Shown here in pieces: positions 7,076 to 13,772 of a DNA stretch of 15,038 bases; the first letter of the stretch is position 1; every line of letters starts with the position of its first letter. Location: assembly GCA_009704065.1 (NCBI GenBank), contig WLEX01000007.1, positions 1-15,038 of the forward strand. Direction: 5' to 3'. The position numbers and the translations under genes are program-made. The DNA comes from Actinomycetota bacterium (GTDB lineage: Bacteria; Actinomycetota; Acidimicrobiia; Acidimicrobiales; Ilumatobacteraceae). The notes under the pieces were generated by a model. That model made no database searches. It saw nothing but the letters and a program-made list of their open reading frames with translations, and was not told where the DNA came from.

Positions 7076-7912
7076 CTACCCGATCGAAATCATGACAAGG
7101 GCAAGTGCGGCAAACGCCAAGCCCACTGCTTGAGAACGGTGAATCTTTTCTTTGTCGAGCCCTGTTGCTAACAAAAGAGTGCTCGCCGGATAAAAGGAGT
7201 TGATCGTTGCAGTGATGGACAACAGTCCGTGTCGTACAGCAAGTAAATAGATGGCGTTTGCAGCTGTGTCTAATAGGCCAGATCCCGCAATTAAACGAAG
7301 CTGCGGACGCACATCTGAAATTTTGTTTTTACTTAACAGCAAAACAACGAACATAAATGGCACCGATGTGCAACGCATTGCTAACACTGGCCAAAGACCA
7401 GAGTTATCGCTCGTGTGTCCGAGAATGACAAACAACGAACCAAACACACTTCCCGCAACGATGGCCATTACGAAAACACTGCGGGGTGCACGGCGATGAT
7501 GAGGGCCTAACGCATCACTGACTAACGCGATAGCAATAAGTGCGATGGGGATTCCAGCTAGCGCCAATCCGCCAGGTCGTTCCCCTGTCGATAATCCCAC
7601 AATGACAGGAATTGCTGCAGCAGTTACTGCAGACACTGGAGCAACCACGGTCATGAATCCGCTACCCATCGCCTTGTAGAAGGCAAGTAGTCCCGTTGCG
7701 CCAGCGACACCGCCTACACCACCCCAGAACCAATCAGAGACCGGAGGGGTGGGCACGCCCGACAAAAGAACGATGACAAGAAGTGCAAGAAATCCACAGA
7801 ATTGCCCAACCACGGTGACGGTGATTGCAGATACTGATCGAGTCGCACGTCCGCCGCAATAATCGGCCACGCCATACACGCTGGCTGCAAGGACTGCGAG
7901 AAGAATATCCAC
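7076..7912 (-). CDS. EamA/DMT-superfamily transporter
   Basis: A 278-residue integral membrane protein made almost wholly of hydrophobic segments, about ten predicted helices, in two repeated EamA-type halves (roughly 1-135 and 145-278). The first helix (residues 3-22, ending YGVADYCGG) is typical of the family; members export amino acids or other metabolites, and the substrate is not predictable. The start is a GTG: an in-frame TAG lies 12 bases upstream, and no other start gives the first helix. No Shine-Dalgarno is seen. The start is only 13 bases downstream of the tRNA-Val 3' end on the same strand. Its stop codon abuts the stop of the convergent metallo-hydrolase with no intervening base, so the two transcripts must overlap at their 3' ends. 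Confidence 0.85.
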   Translation of the reverse strand: MDILLAVLAASVYGVADYCGGRATRSVSAITVTVVGQFCGFLALLVIVLLSGVPTPPVSDWFWGGVGGVAGATGLLAFYKAMGSGFMTVVAPVSAVTAAAIPVIVGLSTGERPGGLALAGIPIALIAIALVSDALGPHHRRAPRSVFVMAIVAGSVFGSLFVILGHTSDNSGLWPVLAMRCTSVPFMFVVLLLSKNKISDVRPQLRLIAGSGLLDTAANAIYLLAVRHGLLSITATINSFYPASTLLLATGLDKEKIHRSQAVGLAFAALALVMISIG

Positions 7913-7925
7913 TACGGGATTCTAG

Positions 7926-7998
7926 TGGGCGCGACGGGGCTCGAACCCGGGACCCCCACCATGTCATGGTGGTGCTCTACCAACTGAGCTACACGCCC
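7926..7998 (-). tRNA. tRNA-Val (anticodon GAC)
   Basis: Read on the minus strand, the 73-nt gene folds as a full cloverleaf. The acceptor stem is GGGCGTG with CGCGCCC (one G-U pair) and discriminator A. The D arm is GCTC...GAGC with the AGTTGGTA loop. The anticodon stem CCACC/GGTGG encloses loop ATGACAT, giving anticodon GAC, which reads valine GUC codons. The T arm contains the TTCGAGC loop closed by CCGGG/CCCGT. The anticodon arm and variable region closely resemble E. coli tRNA-Val(GAC). The terminal CCA is not encoded, as is common in Actinobacteria. The gene lies 22 bp after hemW and 13 bp before the DMT transporter, all in the same direction. Confidence 0.96.
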
Positions 7999-8016
7999 TC
8001 AATAGGTAATTGTCAG

Positions 8017-8044
8017 TTTATCAGGGCTTCAGCGTGAGCGTCAC
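8017..8044 (-). promoter_or_regulatory. Weak candidate promoter for tRNA-Val
   Basis: On the minus strand GTGACG (8044-8039) and GATAAA (8022-8017) are spaced by 16 bases, each matching four of six sigma70 consensus positions. The element overlaps the last codons of hemW and would start transcription about a dozen bases before the mature tRNA 5' end. Read-through from hemW is an equally good explanation. Confidence 0.22.
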
Positions 8045-9082
8045 TTCGTTGGCCAAAAGCCGACCCCGGCGAGTGAGCACCACACGGTCTCCCCTACGTT
8101 CCACAAGGTCACCTAGGTAATCCTCATCGAGTGTGCCCGCAGGAACTCCATCGATAGTGCGTAGAGAAAGTTCGAGAGCTTCCTTTTTGCGTCCGAAATC
8201 ATCGAGCACTTCGTCGGCGGCTTCCACCGATTCATTTGCAATCACTGCTGCGATGTATCGCTCTGGTGTACGCATGTTCCACCAACGCCTGCCATCTAAA
8301 TGTGAATGCGCTGCACAGCCGAAACTTGTGTAGTTGCCCTGCGACCAATACACCTTGTTGTGCCTGCATTCGTGACCAGGCAAAGCCCAATTGCTTATTT
8401 CGTAGTTGTGCATGCCCGCTGCCAACAATGCATCGTCGACAATGATGTATTTATCTGCTTGGTCGTCGTCGTCGGGATACCGCGATGGATCGTCGGCGAG
8501 TGGTGTTCCCGCTTCAACTGTGAGACCGTATGCCGAGATGTGAGTGGGACGTAATGCAATCGCGGCATTCACAGTGGTTTCCCAATCTTCGGTTGATTCG
8601 CCGTTGACTCCATAAATGAGGTCGAGATTGATGGAGGTAATTCCCGCACTTCGCACAGATGCGATTGCCTTTTCAACATTTGCCGGATCATGAGTGCGAT
8701 TCAGAGAGTGAAGCACTGATGGCACCATTGACTGCACGCCCATGCTGATGCGATTGACGCCAGCTTCTGCATAAATACGCATCATGTCTGTGGTGACATC
8801 GTCCGGATTGCATTCGATAGTGATCTCTGGCTGATTCGATACAGGAATTGCTTTCACAATGGCAGCTAGAAGATGTGGGTCGAGACGTGTGGGAGTACCG
8901 CCTCCAAAAAATACGGTGTCGGCAACGGGCATGCCATCTGCCACCTTGCGCTCAATGTCGGTAATCACCGCTTGAACATACGACTCCATAATGTCGTCTT
9001 TGTCGGTCCAAGTAGCGAACGCGCAATAGTCGCACCGATGTCGACAAAAGGGAATGTGTACATAGACACCGAACTCAGACAT
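8021..9082 (-). CDS. hemW: Radical SAM heme chaperone HemW (often annotated coproporphyrinogen III oxidase-like)
   Basis: HemW binds heme and a [4Fe-4S] cluster and delivers heme to membrane proteins such as respiratory cytochromes; older annotations call it HemN. The 353 residues start with YVHIPFC then C13-x3-C17-x2-C20, the radical-SAM cluster motif. The next position is Ala-Phe rather than the extra Cys of true HemN, supporting HemW. GGGTPT (60-65) is the SAM-binding glycine motif. INLDLIYG and the C-terminal HemN_C domain (about 285-353, ending in a TLKP tail) complete the family architecture. The start ATG has no clear Shine-Dalgarno. It lies eight bases after the stop of the bldD-like gene, so translation probably depends on the upstream gene. 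hemW next to hrcA, dnaJ and lepA is a known conserved bacterial context. Confidence 0.94.
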   Translation of the reverse strand: MSEFGVYVHIPFCRHRCDYCAFATWTDKDDIMESYVQAVITDIERKVADGMPVADTVFFGGGTPTRLDPHLLAAIVKAIPVSNQPEITIECNPDDVTTDMMRIYAEAGVNRISMGVQSMVPSVLHSLNRTHDPANVEKAIASVRSAGITSINLDLIYGVNGESTEDWETTVNAAIALRPTHISAYGLTVEAGTPLADDPSRYPDDDDQADKYIIVDDALLAAGMHNYEISNWALPGHECRHNKVYWSQGNYTSFGCAAHSHLDGRRWWNMRTPERYIAAVIANESVEAADEVLDDFGRKKEALELSLRTIDGVPAGTLDEDYLGDLVERRGDRVVLTRRGRLLANEVTLTLKP

Positions 9083-9090
9083 ATAAATAC

Positions 9091-9615
9091 TTACGCTGCT
9101 GGTGGCACGAACAACAGGCCAAGTTCAGACAACTTGTCACCCACATTGTCGACAGGCACATCGAGCATCACGGCGATTGCACGTGTGTCGTGTGCGCGTA
9201 CCGTAATTACTTTTCCATTGAAGTCTTGACGCTGTACTTGAATCATGCGCAGCAACCGTTCGAGCATTTCGAACTGGGGGCCACTCATCGTGGACAACTT
9301 GGCAACGTCAATACGTAACTTGCGCGGAGCACCGTCATTGTTCGATGCTTCATCGCCCCGTTGCGAATCACGAGGAAGTAACTGATCGATACTGACCCCG
9401 TAGAAGCGAGCCAGTCTTTCCAGGCGAGGAACAGAGATTGCTCGCTCTCCGCGTTCATAGGCGCCCAAGACAGATGCCTTGAACTCGCTGTCGCTATTGG
9501 CCTCGACATCAGACAACGACCATTGTTTCTGTTGCCTGATACGGCGCAGACGCTCCCCGACTAGGTGCGTAAAGGGTGAATCTTTGAGAAGTTCGTCGTC
9601 AGAGTACGTAGGCAT
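9091..9615 (-). CDS. bldD: BldD-like transcriptional regulator with c-di-GMP-binding C-terminal domain
   Basis: A 174-residue DNA-binding protein closely matching Streptomyces BldD, the c-di-GMP-dependent developmental repressor, in length and layout. The N-terminal XRE helix-turn-helix spans about 17-80, with GERLRRIRQQKQWSL, YERGERAISVPRLERLARFYGV and DQLLP. A variable linker (about 82-96) leads to a C-terminal domain with KLRIDVAKL. The segment VQRQDFNGKVITVRAHD contains R129-x-D131, eight residues, then R140-x-x-D143. This is exactly the RxD-X8-RxxD signature that binds tetrameric c-di-GMP in BldD. The family is essentially actinobacterial. It sits between rsmE (31 bp upstream) and hemW (8 bp downstream). 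A perfect inverted repeat with a BldD-box core lies directly before the start codon. Whether this organism develops at all is unknown, so target genes cannot be inferred. Confidence 0.9.
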   Translation of the reverse strand: MPTYSDDELLKDSPFTHLVGERLRRIRQQKQWSLSDVEANSDSEFKASVLGAYERGERAISVPRLERLARFYGVSIDQLLPRDSQRGDEASNNDGAPRKLRIDVAKLSTMSGPQFEMLERLLRMIQVQRQDFNGKVITVRAHDTRAIAVMLDVPVDNVGDKLSELGLLFVPPAA

Positions 9616-9617
9616 AT

Positions 9618-9634
9618 CACCACCCAGTGTGGTG
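9618..9634 (-). promoter_or_regulatory. Inverted repeat with BldD-box core at the bldD start
   Basis: CACCAC (9618-9623) and GTGGTG (9629-9634) form a perfect 6-bp inverted repeat around CCAGT, two bases from the bldD ATG. Positions 9622-9630 read ACCCAGTGT, which fits the ACnC(A/T)GnGT core of the Streptomyces BldD consensus; the outer T and A of the consensus are C and G here. On the mRNA the same repeat folds into a hairpin that hides the only purine-rich (GGTGGTG) ribosome-binding stretch. It may be an autoregulatory operator, a translational lock, or both. Confidence 0.5.
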
Positions 9635-9646
9635 CATACGGTGAGG

Positions 9647-10315
9647 TCAGTGTGCGACCATCAGGGCAGCGCCCACAATGGCAGCAGTTTCGGCGCGCAG
9701 GATTCCCTCACCAAGCGACACCGTGACAGAAGCAAGAGCTAGCTCGGCTGGCGAGAAGCCACCTTCGGGGCCGATGACCAGGGTGGTCACATCTCGCGGA
9801 TGTGCAGCGCCTCCTGGTTCGGCAAAGCCCACCGATTGGCCCAGTACGTCTCCTAGTGGTGTTGGGCCAGAGACGGTAGGCAAAAACACTCGTCGAGATT
9901 GCATGGCAGCAGCTTTTGCGATTCGCTGGTAACGCGCCATGACTTGTGGAATTTTGTCGTGAGCCCAACGCACCACGCTGTAATCGAGCGGAGCAAGAAT
10001 CACGATGTGGTCGATGCCAATCTCGACCAATTTCTCGATCACTAAATCTGTCTTATCGCCCTTCACCGGCGCGATCACCACCGTAAGAGGTGTGTTACGG
10101 GGTGCTTCAGTGACGGATTCACCTATCACTGCGATGGAATCGTTGCGCCATTCACACTGGACCCATGAACCTTTGCCATCACTGCAGGTAACTGATTCGC
10201 CATCACGTAATCGCAATACACGAGACAGATGATGCTGGTCATCGGTAGTAAGTGATGGAGAAAAAACATTGTCGACAAAGACGTGTGCCGCCGATTGTCG
10301 CAATGCTTCGTTCAC
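9647..10315 (-). CDS. rsmE: 16S rRNA m3U1498 methyltransferase RsmE
   Basis: RsmE methylates N3 of U1498 in 16S rRNA near the decoding centre, using SAM, as a SPOUT/trefoil-knot dimer. The 222 residues hold an N-terminal PUA-like domain (about 10-65, with HHLSRVLRLRDGE at 28-40) and the knot domain. Knot motifs are VIGPEGGF (180-187) and LGEGILRAETA (201-211), which form the SAM pocket. KGDKTDLVIEKLVEIGI (85-101) and RYQRIAKAAAMQSRR (128-142) are typical family segments. The start is a GTG overlapping the dnaJ stop as GTGA, so translation is coupled; no Shine-Dalgarno is apparent. Length is slightly under the usual 230-245, the shortfall being at the C-terminus. The dnaJ-rsmE order is widely conserved. 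Confidence 0.94.
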   Translation of the reverse strand: MNEALRQSAAHVFVDNVFSPSLTTDDQHHLSRVLRLRDGESVTCSDGKGSWVQCEWRNDSIAVIGESVTEAPRNTPLTVVIAPVKGDKTDLVIEKLVEIGIDHIVILAPLDYSVVRWAHDKIPQVMARYQRIAKAAAMQSRRVFLPTVSGPTPLGDVLGQSVGFAEPGGAAHPRDVTTLVIGPEGGFSPAELALASVTVSLGEGILRAETAAIVGAALMVAH

Positions 10316-11421
10316 GAAAATGCTGACTTAATGCGAGAGAAGAATTTTTTGTCTGTGCTTGCCACTTCGTCGCCAGAGATTTCGGCCAAACGACGCATGA
10401 TGGTTTCTTCTTCGTCATTTAGTTTCTTCGGAACAACTACCGACACTCGTACGCGCAAGTTGCCACGACCGCGCCCACTGAGATGCGGAATACCGCGTCC
10501 CTTTGCTACAAATTCATGACCATGCTGCGTACCAGCAGGCACCACAAGATCGAGTTCACCATCGAGTGCTTCTAGAACGCGATGCATACCGAGCGACGCC
10601 TGAGAAATCGAGAGCGGCAATAACCACACAAGGTCGTCGTCATCGCGAATGAATTCGGGGTGTTGTGCCACTGCAACATGCACATACAGATCGCCAGGAC
10701 CACCACCGCGCGGCCCCACTGCTCCACGACCAGAAAGACGCAGTGTTTGCCCTGAGCTAATTCCGGCGGGCACATCAACTGTGTACGACTCACGCGACGA
10801 CGTACGACCTTCTCCCGAGCACTTTGAGCACGGAGTAACAACGACCTTGCCCATGCCACCACAGCGCCCACACGGACCAGTGGTGACCATTTGGCCAAGC
10901 ATGCTCTGACGCACACGACGAACCTGACCAACACCACCGCATTCGGTGCACGTGACGGGTTCGGTTCCCATCCCCGCGCCACTTCCTGTGCAGTCGGTGC
11001 ATGTAATTGCTGTGTTTACTTCAACAGTTACTTCGGTGCCAAACATGACCGCTGCTAAATCGATGCGAGCAGTGACTTCGAGATCTTGACCACGCGGAGG
11101 ACCGGCTTGCTGACGAGAACCGCCGCCGCCTCCGAAGAACGCCTCGAAAATGTCGCCAAAACCGCCGCCACCGAACGGGTCTCCCCCGCCGCCACCACCA
11201 TTAAGGCCTTGTTCACCAAAACGGTCGTATCGCTCACGTGATTCAGGATCAGACAGCGCCTCATAGGCACGGCTGACTTTCTTGAACATGTCCTCGGCTT
11301 CAGCATCGCCAGGGTTTGCATCGGGATGCAGTTCTCGTGCACGACGACGGTACGACTTCTTGATTTCGTCGGCAGTTGCAGATCGACTCACCTGAAGTAA
11401 TTCATAGAAATCTTCGCTCAT
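10312..11421 (-). CDS. dnaJ: Chaperone protein DnaJ (type I Hsp40)
   Basis: DnaJ delivers unfolded clients to DnaK and stimulates its ATPase through the J domain. The 369-residue protein has all type I parts: J domain (about 5-70) with HPD at 32-34, a Gly/Phe-rich linker (about 71-102), and a zinc-binding region with four CxxCxGxG repeats (Cys 141/144, 158/161, 184/187, 198/201). Two beta-barrel client-binding domains and a C-terminal dimerisation tail follow. AAGGAG, four bases before the ATG and inside the end of hrcA, is a strong ribosome binding site. The start overlaps the hrcA stop as ATGA. Actinobacteria often carry two dnaJ genes; the one next to hrcA, as here, is the copy separate from dnaK-grpE, which is not in this window. 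Confidence 0.97.
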   Translation of the reverse strand: MSEDFYELLQVSRSATADEIKKSYRRRARELHPDANPGDAEAEDMFKKVSRAYEALSDPESRERYDRFGEQGLNGGGGGGDPFGGGGFGDIFEAFFGGGGGSRQQAGPPRGQDLEVTARIDLAAVMFGTEVTVEVNTAITCTDCTGSGAGMGTEPVTCTECGGVGQVRRVRQSMLGQMVTTGPCGRCGGMGKVVVTPCSKCSGEGRTSSRESYTVDVPAGISSGQTLRLSGRGAVGPRGGGPGDLYVHVAVAQHPEFIRDDDDLVWLLPLSISQASLGMHRVLEALDGELDLVVPAGTQHGHEFVAKGRGIPHLSGRGRGNLRVRVSVVVPKKLNDEEETIMRRLAEISGDEVASTDKKFFSRIKSAFS

Positions 11422-12419
11422 GACACTCCTTCTGCAATATGACGCCCCAATTGTTCACTCACTACTTCAACAGTGGTGAGTGCTTGAGGATAATTCATTC
11501 GAGTTGGTCCGAGCACACCCACTGTGCCGATGACTTCACCATCGGCCATGACTGGTGCCACCACCACGGAACATGCAGACAAGGGTTCAATTCCATGTTC
11601 GGCTCCGATGGCTACAGAGAGTCCACGATCGAGAAGGTCTTGCAGCAAAGTCACCACAACAAATTGTTGTTCGATGGTTGACAACACATCACGCACAACA
11701 TCGACTGCATCGAATGCGTTAGCCAATGATGATGCCCCACCGACAAAGACAGGTTTGTCGGCACGGTGACGCGAGAGCGCATTCACCGTGGCAAAGCACA
11801 CTGCATCAACATGTGCATCGTTCGAAGATGGAACGGTGTGAATATCGGCCAATGAGTGCGACACCAAGGTTTTCGACAAATGCCGCACCGCTAATGCAAT
11901 GTGGTCATCATTAATGTCTTCTGACATCTGAATGGTTTCGTTTTCCACGTTGTGATTAGACAGCACCACAACCACAGTGGCTGTACGCGGAGTGACTCGA
12001 CTGATATGGACCGCCCGAACAATGGTGGCATCGGCCTCAGGACCAACAATGACTGCGGTGTGATGCGTGATATTGGCAAGAAGCGTGGTGGTATGACGCA
12101 ATAAATCTTCCATGCGCCCATGGGCTGCACTAAAGAAGTCGCCCACTTGGGTTGCATCTTCACGTGCCAAGACTCCGCTATGTGCCATGGAATCGACAAA
12201 GTGCCTGTAGCCCTTATCGGTGGGGATACGACCAGCCGATGTATGGGGTTGAGCTAAATACCCCTCTTGTTCGAGGGCAGCCATCTCATTGCGCACTGTT
12301 GCCGACGACACTTTGACTGCAGGGATATTGGCAATGACCGTAGAGCCAACAGGTTGCCCCGTGGCTACGTATTCCTGCACTACGGCGCGAAGAATGGCGG
12401 TTTTGCGTTCGTCCAACAT
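11418..12419 (-). CDS. hrcA: Heat-inducible transcription repressor HrcA
   Basis: HrcA represses groE and other chaperone genes by binding the CIRCE inverted repeat, with folding assisted by GroEL. The 333-residue protein has a winged-helix domain (about 1-78) with LDERKTAILRAVVQEYVATG, VSSATVRNEMAALEQEGYL (37-55) and the H-T-S-A-G-R-I-P-T-D-K-G-Y-R stretch (59-72). A GAF-like middle region and the C-terminal signature GVLGPTRMNYP (301-311) follow. It lies 12 bp after the photolyase stop and overlaps dnaJ by ATGA. The upstream purine stretch GTAAG is a weak ribosome binding site. No CIRCE is visible before it or anywhere in the window, so its own autoregulation is not supported here; its targets are probably groESL elsewhere. 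Confidence 0.95.
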   Translation of the reverse strand: MLDERKTAILRAVVQEYVATGQPVGSTVIANIPAVKVSSATVRNEMAALEQEGYLAQPHTSAGRIPTDKGYRHFVDSMAHSGVLAREDATQVGDFFSAAHGRMEDLLRHTTTLLANITHHTAVIVGPEADATIVRAVHISRVTPRTATVVVVLSNHNVENETIQMSEDINDDHIALAVRHLSKTLVSHSLADIHTVPSSNDAHVDAVCFATVNALSRHRADKPVFVGGASSLANAFDAVDVVRDVLSTIEQQFVVVTLLQDLLDRGLSVAIGAEHGIEPLSACSVVVAPVMADGEVIGTVGVLGPTRMNYPQALTTVEVVSEQLGRHIAEGVS

Positions 12420-12431
12420 TGACTTACAAAT

Positions 12432-13772
12432 TTACTTTCCGCTGACCGCTTTATAACGCGCCAGCGCTTCATTTCGTTCCACGGCATGGTCGACCATTGG
12501 TTCGGGATATCCCGTAGGTGCCAATAAACCAAGCGATGACGGCTCGTGAATTGATTTGTCGTCCAAGTCTGCGATTTCGGGAATCCAACGGCGCAGGTAT
12601 GTACCGGTGGGGTCGAACTTGGCGCTTTGTGATGTGGGGTTAAAGACGCGGAAATAGGGAGCCGCATCGGTGCCGGTGCCAGCGGTCCATTGCCATCCGT
12701 GGTTGTTGGAAGCTATGTCGCCATCGACAAGATGCTGCATGAAAAATTTGGCACCCCACTGCCATGGCACATGAAGATCCTTCACCAAGAAACTGGCAAC
12801 AATCATGCGCACACGATTATGCATAGAACCCGTAGCAAGCATTTGCCGAATGCCGGCATCGACAATGGGGTAACCCGTTTGGGCAGAACAGAATTTCTCA
12901 AAACGCTTCTGCGCATTTGCATCAGAGTCAATCGATAAGACATTCATTTTTTCCTGCAGGTTTTCCCACATTGTGCGTGGCTGATGAAACAACACGTCTG
13001 CATAAAACTCGCGCCATGCAAGTTCGCGCCGATAGTGATCGGCACCTTCTGTGCCGTTTAGATGCGCAATCAGTTGTCGTGGGTGAATCACACCGAACCG
13101 TAAATACGGAGACATCATTGAAGTACCGTCAATACCAGGGTTATCGCGGTCTTCTTGGTACGACGACAATTTTACAGACCAACTATTCCAGCGTTCCCAT
13201 GCAGCATCCTCGCCGACTGGCGGCAATTCGGTAGCAGTGGTGCTGACCTCGGGATAGCCCTGACTATGTTGCACCTCATTGGCATACACAACATCGGTTT
13301 CAGTTGCCGACGAAAAATCGATGAGTGACCATCGCTTATAAAACGGTGTGAATACCTTCAGCGGTGTTCCATCGTCTTTGAGCACCGTTCCTGGATTCAC
13401 ACAGTAAGGGGAATCGGCCTCCACTAGCTCGATTCCGTTCGCGGCAAGCGCATCGCGAACTGCCGCATCACGCCTACGGCCGTACGGAGCAAAATCACTC
13501 GCGATATGAACACTTGTGGCTCCCACTAATTGTGCGAGTGCCAAAACCTCTACAAGAGGATCACCATGTCGCAGCACAAGATTGTTTCCCATTGCGGCAT
13601 CTAGCGAACGCAAGTGGTTATACATAAAAGATTTGCGTGCATGCCCTGCAACTTCAAATCGAGGGTCAACGACAAACAGTGGCACGACAGCACTATTGGC
13701 AGCAGCCGATTGCAATGCCTTGTTATCGGCCAATCGCATATCGCGCCGAATCCACCAAATTGCAGTTGTCAT
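12432..13772 (-). CDS. phr: Deoxyribodipyrimidine photolyase (class I CPD photolyase)
   Basis: Repairs UV-induced cyclobutane pyrimidine dimers using blue light and FADH-. Starting at the ATG at 13772, the protein is 446 residues and begins MTTAIWWIRRDMRLADN, the family N-terminus. GAAGAAGG lies four bases upstream, and the start overlaps the MFS stop as ATGA, so a longer form with 30 extra residues is unlikely. The alpha/beta antenna domain spans about 1-130. The FAD-binding helical domain contains MSPYLRFG (220-227), LAWREFYADVLF (251-262), TGYPIVDAGIRQM (299-311), MHNRVRMIVASFLVKDL (317-333) and the N-N-H-G-W-Q-W to F-N-P active-site stretch (356-379). Trp337 and Trp360 match E. coli Trp359 and Trp382, but the region matching E. 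coli Trp306 and Trp316 has no Trp. Phe294 replaces the latter. Confidence 0.94.
   Translation of the reverse strand: MTTAIWWIRRDMRLADNKALQSAAANSAVVPLFVVDPRFEVAGHARKSFMYNHLRSLDAAMGNNLVLRHGDPLVEVLALAQLVGATSVHIASDFAPYGRRRDAAVRDALAANGIELVEADSPYCVNPGTVLKDDGTPLKVFTPFYKRWSLIDFSSATETDVVYANEVQHSQGYPEVSTTATELPPVGEDAAWERWNSWSVKLSSYQEDRDNPGIDGTSMMSPYLRFGVIHPRQLIAHLNGTEGADHYRRELAWREFYADVLFHQPRTMWENLQEKMNVLSIDSDANAQKRFEKFCSAQTGYPIVDAGIRQMLATGSMHNRVRMIVASFLVKDLHVPWQWGAKFFMQHLVDGDIASNNHGWQWTAGTGTDAAPYFRVFNPTSQSAKFDPTGTYLRRWIPEIADLDDKSIHEPSSLGLLAPTGYPEPMVDHAVERNEALARYKAVSGK

Noticed and set aside
7926..7998. tRNA as an integration site for a mobile element
   Set aside because: No integrase, duplicated tRNA 3' end or foreign-looking gene lies nearby; the flanking genes are ordinary chromosomal genes.
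11100..11210. Low-complexity GCC/CCG-rich tract as a simple repeat
   Set aside because: It encodes the Gly/Phe-rich linker of DnaJ, which is normal for type I Hsp40 proteins.
11479..11486. GAGTGCTT resembling half of a CIRCE element
   Set aside because: Only one arm is present, inside hrcA coding sequence, with no TTAGCACTC arm nearby.
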